A stretch of 64,000 nucleotides of DNA from contig OZ252252.1 in NCBI GenBank assembly GCA_965249745.1, positions 1,116,001-1,180,000 of the forward strand. The letters run 5' to 3'. The DNA comes from JANYHH01 sp965249745. GTDB lineage: Bacteria; Deinococcota; Deinococci; Deinococcales; JAAFIG01. Below are positions 61,024 through 64,000 of the stretch, piece after piece. The translations under genes and the position numbers were made by a program. Positions within the stretch are counted from its first letter, which is position 1. Every line of letters begins with the position of its first letter. The notes under the pieces are model-generated. The model worked only from the letters and a program-made list of their open reading frames with translations. It was not told the DNA's origin and searched no databases.

Positions 61024-61191
61024 GTGAACGAAAACACAAAATTGGATGAGTTGGGCCTACAACGCCCGTCGCTCGAGCGCCAACCGTACACGCCGCCCGC
61101 GCTGGAGACTCACGAAGGCTGGTCGGTTTCCACGGGCCAGACGCTGGGTATCAACATGTTCGGCATTGAAGACGTGACGGGGGGCGAGTGA
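61024..61191 (+). CDS. Small peptide gene, RiPP (lasso-type) precursor-like
   Basis: 55 codons from GTG 61024 to TGA 61189-61191. The N-terminal two thirds are polar; a motif PYTPPALETHEGW (residues 21-33) fits Y-x-x-P-x-L, which in lasso-peptide leaders is bound by the RRE protein. Then comes STGQTLGINMFGIEDV: a Thr at position -2 before Gly, and an acidic residue at core position 8 (Glu) or 9 (Asp), as needed for a lasso macrolactam. No leader peptidase or cyclase gene is visible in the window, so this is a resemblance, not a demonstrated precursor. It may instead be a conserved small protein. The nuclease lipoprotein gene begins one base after its stop. Confidence 0.5.
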   Translation: MNENTKLDELGLQRPSLERQPYTPPALETHEGWSVSTGQTLGINMFGIEDVTGGE

Positions 61192-61192
61192 C

Positions 61193-64000
61193 GTGCGGCG
61201 CTTGATTCCGCTTTCGTTCCTGTTCATGGCGCTGGCCGCCTGCGTCTCGCAGCCCGCGCCGCCGGTCGTGACCAACGCCCCGAAACCTCGAGTTCTGGGG
61301 ACGGTTGAAGTGAGTTTCGATACCTCTGCCAAAACTGCGCAAGCCAAGGTAACGCGCGGTTTGAGAACCCAGGGCGTACTGGCGGATAACGTGGCCAGCT
61401 TCGTTCCGACGGCCTTCACCGATCTGGCAGACGCCAATAACCGGTATTTGACGGCTGACTTCGCGGTCACCAATCTGAGCGCCACAGATTTCAAAAACCT
61501 GACCCTGTACGCCTACGCGCAGGGCAGCAACAGTGTCGGCGGCACGGCCATCAAGAGCATCGTCAGCTTCGGCGGGAACGCGCTGAACGCCAGCGCCGTG
61601 CAACAGGCTCGTCCGACACACGGTACGACCTCCAACGCGGGCACGATCACAGTTGATCCGAACAGGGCTGACTTTCAAGCCTTCAGCTCGACTGAGGCTC
61701 AAGCCGTGCAGACCGCCGCCCTTGGTGGCACGCTGACGAGCGCCGATACCGTCCTCGAGTACGGGTACGTGGCTCGCAAAGGGAGCGCCCGACTCATCCC
61801 CGCCAACAACGGCACGGGTACGGTCACACTCGGGCTGCAAGTGCCGCTCGGGGCGGGCGCAGGAACCCCGTACAAGTTCGCCCTGACCTTCGTGCTGGCC
61901 GACGAGGCTAACCCTCGAGTCACACGCGGCGCGTACCCACCGGAAAGCACCCTGGCCGTGGCCGCCCGAGCCGCCACGATCACTCCGGCCGCCCCACTGC
62001 CGGTCCCCGAGGTCGTGCTGTTGGGAAGTGATGCTGAGGTCACGACCGGTTCGCTGCGTTTGGCGAACGCCAAGATCAGCACGCTACCGTCGTTCCTGTT
62101 GGAGCCGAGCTGCGCCACGCCCGCCGCGAACACGATCATGCAGGTGCAGGGGAGCGGCGCGACCTATAACACCGCGATTCCAACCCCAACCGTGGAGGGC
62201 GTCGTAACCGGCGACTTTCAGGGGGCCAGTAATCTGAAGGGCTTCTACATTCAGGACCGCTACGGTGACGGCGATCCCAGCACCTCGGACGGCATCTTCG
62301 TGTTTGAAAATGCCGCCACACCCGCGAACGTCAGCGTCGGTGATTACGTGCAAGTCACCGGCACAGCGGGCGAGTTCACCTCCACGGGCGTCAGCCAAAC
62401 CCAGATCACCAATCCGACCGCAATCACCGTCTGCGGAACTCGCGCCCTGCCGGAAGCCCAAACCGTGACCTTCCCGGTCGCCAATGTTTCCGACCTCGAG
62501 CGTTTTGAAGGAATGCGAATTAAGATCCCAACCCAGTTGACCGTGACTGAGCACTTTCAGCTTGGCCGGTTCGGACAGGTCTTGCTCAGCTCTGGCGGCT
62601 CGAGCAACTTGACGGGTACCGATGATCGCCTCGAGTCGTACACGCAGTTCAACACCCCAGATGTGACTGGGAACACCAACTATCTGGCAGACATCGCCAA
62701 GCGCCGTATCTTCGTGGACGATGGCAGCGGCGTCTCCAATCCGGACCCGATCAAACTGGGGCGCGGCGGCAACCCGCTCAGTGCTAGCAACACCCTGCGC
62801 GGCGGCGACACGATCCAGAACCTGACGGGCGTGTTGGATCAGACCTTCGGCGATTACCGGGTGCAACCGACAGAAACCACGAATTTCGTGGCCGCCAACC
62901 CCCGCCCGCCCGCGCCAGCCTTCCCGGCCGCGACGACCCTGCGCGCCTCGAGCTTTAACGTATTGAACTTCTTCACGACGCTGGACGCGGGCGGTGCGAC
63001 GTTCACACCAACCGGTTGCACCAATACCATCGCGCCGCGCGGAGCTAATACCGCCGAGGAGTTCACCCGCCAGAAGGACAAAATCGCCAACGCCATCAAC
63101 GGGTTGAACGTGGACGTGCTAGGTATCACCGAAATGCAGAACAACGGCAGCGGTACTGTCGGCGCGATCGCCGATCTGGTCGCGGCGCTGAATACTCTGG
63201 CAGGCGCAGGCACGTATGCGGCGGCTCCAGCCCCCACCAACGGCTACGGCTGCGACGCGATCAAGGTGGATTTCATCTATAAGCCCGCCAAGGTCAATCT
63301 GCTTTCCGTTGTCAGCCCCGACAACAGTTATCTGTCATTTGGGAGCGGCGTGGGCGCATCGGGGCGCAAACCGGTCGCCGCGACCTTCCAGCAGATCAGC
63401 AACAACGCGGTCTTCACCGCCGTCATCAATCACTTCAAATCCAAAGGCTCGAGCGCGGGCGGAACGGGCGACACAGATACGGGCGATGGTCAGGGGAATT
63501 CCAATGGGACGAGGGTTCGGAACGCGACCGATCTACTGAACTGGTTGACGACCACACCGCCGTCCACCGACCCAGACTACTTGCTGATGGGCGATTTCAA
63601 CGCGTACTCCAAGGAAGCCCCAATTACCACTATTGAAGCGGGCGGGTACACCAACCTGAACCCAACAACCAGTTACTCCTACGTGTTCAATGGCTTCTGG
63701 GCCTCGCTCGATCACGCGCTGGCCTCCACCAGCCTAAACACGCAAGTCACGGGTTCCAACGAGTGGCACATCAACGCCGACGAGCCGACCGCGCTGGATT
63801 ACAACACCGAATTCAAAAGCGCCGGACAAGTCACCAGCCTGTACAGCAATCAACCCTTCCGCTCGAGCGATCACGACCCCGTGGTGATCGGGTTGAACCT
63901 GACGGCCGGACCCGCCACGCCAGACTTCAGCCTCAGCGCGACAGCGCCGACGGGTGTCACCACGGCGGGCGGGAGCAGCACCAGCACGGTCACGATCAAC
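61193..64000 (+). CDS. Extracellular nuclease lipoprotein (ExeM/NucH-like), 3' end outside window
   Basis: Open from GTG 61193 to the end of the window without a stop, at least 936 codons. A short signal peptide ends in the lipobox ALAAC (VRRLIPLSFLFMALAAC), so the protein is lipid-anchored at the surface. After a region of about 250 residues an OB-fold-like module follows (GVVTGDFQGASNLKGFYIQD then DGIFVFE and VGDYVQVTG), as in ExeM. From about residue 583 an endonuclease/exonuclease/phosphatase domain begins (LRASSFNVLNFFTT) with EMQNNG, LLMGDFNAYSKE, LDHAL and the closing SSDHDPVVIGL. It probably degrades extracellular DNA for nutrients. GC-rich; coding across the whole range is consistent. 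Confidence 0.9.
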   Translation, partial: MRRLIPLSFLFMALAACVSQPAPPVVTNAPKPRVLGTVEVSFDTSAKTAQAKVTRGLRTQGVLADNVASFVPTAFTDLADANNRYLTADFAVTNLSATDFKNLTLYAYAQGSNSVGGTAIKSIVSFGGNALNASAVQQARPTHGTTSNAGTITVDPNRADFQAFSSTEAQAVQTAALGGTLTSADTVLEYGYVARKGSARLIPANNGTGTVTLGLQVPLGAGAGTPYKFALTFVLADEANPRVTRGAYPPESTLAVAARAATITPAAPLPVPEVVLLGSDAEVTTGSLRLANAKISTLPSFLLEPSCATPAANTIMQVQGSGATYNTAIPTPTVEGVVTGDFQGASNLKGFYIQDRYGDGDPSTSDGIFVFENAATPANVSVGDYVQVTGTAGEFTSTGVSQTQITNPTAITVCGTRALPEAQTVTFPVANVSDLERFEGMRIKIPTQLTVTEHFQLGRFGQVLLSSGGSSNLTGTDDRLESYTQFNTPDVTGNTNYLADIAKRRIFVDDGSGVSNPDPIKLGRGGNPLSASNTLRGGDTIQNLTGVLDQTFGDYRVQPTETTNFVAANPRPPAPAFPAATTLRASSFNVLNFFTTLDAGGATFTPTGCTNTIAPRGANTAEEFTRQKDKIANAINGLNVDVLGITEMQNNGSGTVGAIADLVAALNTLAGAGTYAAAPAPTNGYGCDAIKVDFIYKPAKVNLLSVVSPDNSYLSFGSGVGASGRKPVAATFQQISNNAVFTAVINHFKSKGSSAGGTGDTDTGDGQGNSNGTRVRNATDLLNWLTTTPPSTDPDYLLMGDFNAYSKEAPITTIEAGGYTNLNPTTSYSYVFNGFWASLDHALASTSLNTQVTGSNEWHINADEPTALDYNTEFKSAGQVTSLYSNQPFRSSDHDPVVIGLNLTAGPATPDFSLSATAPTGVTTAGGSSTSTVTIN

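Overview
The window is chromosomal DNA of a GC-rich, leaderless-transcribing bacterium, most likely a member of the Deinococcota (Deinococcus or a close relative). This rests on protein features I recognise (HflX with a Deinococcus-type N-terminus, lysine-rich HU, short-form HisG, a DUF4388 protein, small Deinococcus-like hypothetical proteins) and on many start codons lying 6-8 nt after a TANNNT hexamer, the arrangement known for leaderless Deinococcus mRNAs. The assignment is inference; no rRNA is present. The most visible global feature is extreme repetition of the palindrome CTCGAG (about one per 130-150 bp) in genes and spacers, comparable in style to cyanobacterial HIP1. A second dispersed feature is a family of short hairpin repeats whose stems vary with compensating changes.

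Layout. 1-9 kb: DUF1800/DUF1501 secreted pair, an orphan pair of sugar-type ABC permeases, a CPA2 cation/proton antiporter, small membrane proteins, an FAD oxidoreductase and a small secreted protein. 9-18 kb: dxs, a lipoprotein, an M28 peptidase, tRNA-Thr(CGU), a VapBC-like toxin-antitoxin pair, cspA, hflX (apparently starting at AUA) and an S41 protease. 18-23 kb: acyl-CoA dehydrogenase, a frameshifted phosphotransferase and a DUF6285-like gene, with an AT-rich foreign gene inserted between the last two and bounded by a 12-bp direct repeat; then a phosphoesterase and a membrane protein. 23-31 kb: speA, a large membrane protein, a molybdopterin oxidoreductase with a Nudix hydrolase, and an HTH/PIN toxin-antitoxin pair. 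31-42 kb: a second orphan ABC permease pair, two beta-rich exported proteins, a ParB/Srx-like protein, trmL, phosphoesterase, MBL hydrolase, TMEM175-like channel, SDR, HU, alpha/beta hydrolase, FAD oxidoreductase and nucleoside hydrolase. 42-52 kb: recQ, thrB, DUF4388, TetR, CCA-adding enzyme, a nucleotidyltransferase, nth, histidine phosphatase and thioesterase. 52-57 kb: zwf and pgl (oxidative pentose phosphate pathway) separated by a lower-GC ATPase plus PD-(D/E)xK nuclease cassette whose last codon overlaps the pgl start. 57-64 kb: ferric-reductase-like membrane protein, MFS transporter, Nudix, hisG, a 55-aa peptide gene resembling a RiPP (lasso) precursor, and an extracellular ExeM/NucH-type nuclease lipoprotein running off the window.

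Best candidates for undescribed biology: the two-gene ATPase-nuclease cassette (54275-55836), the precursor-like peptide (61024-61191), the CTCGAG repetition and its possible role at a foreign-gene junction, and the covarying hairpin family.
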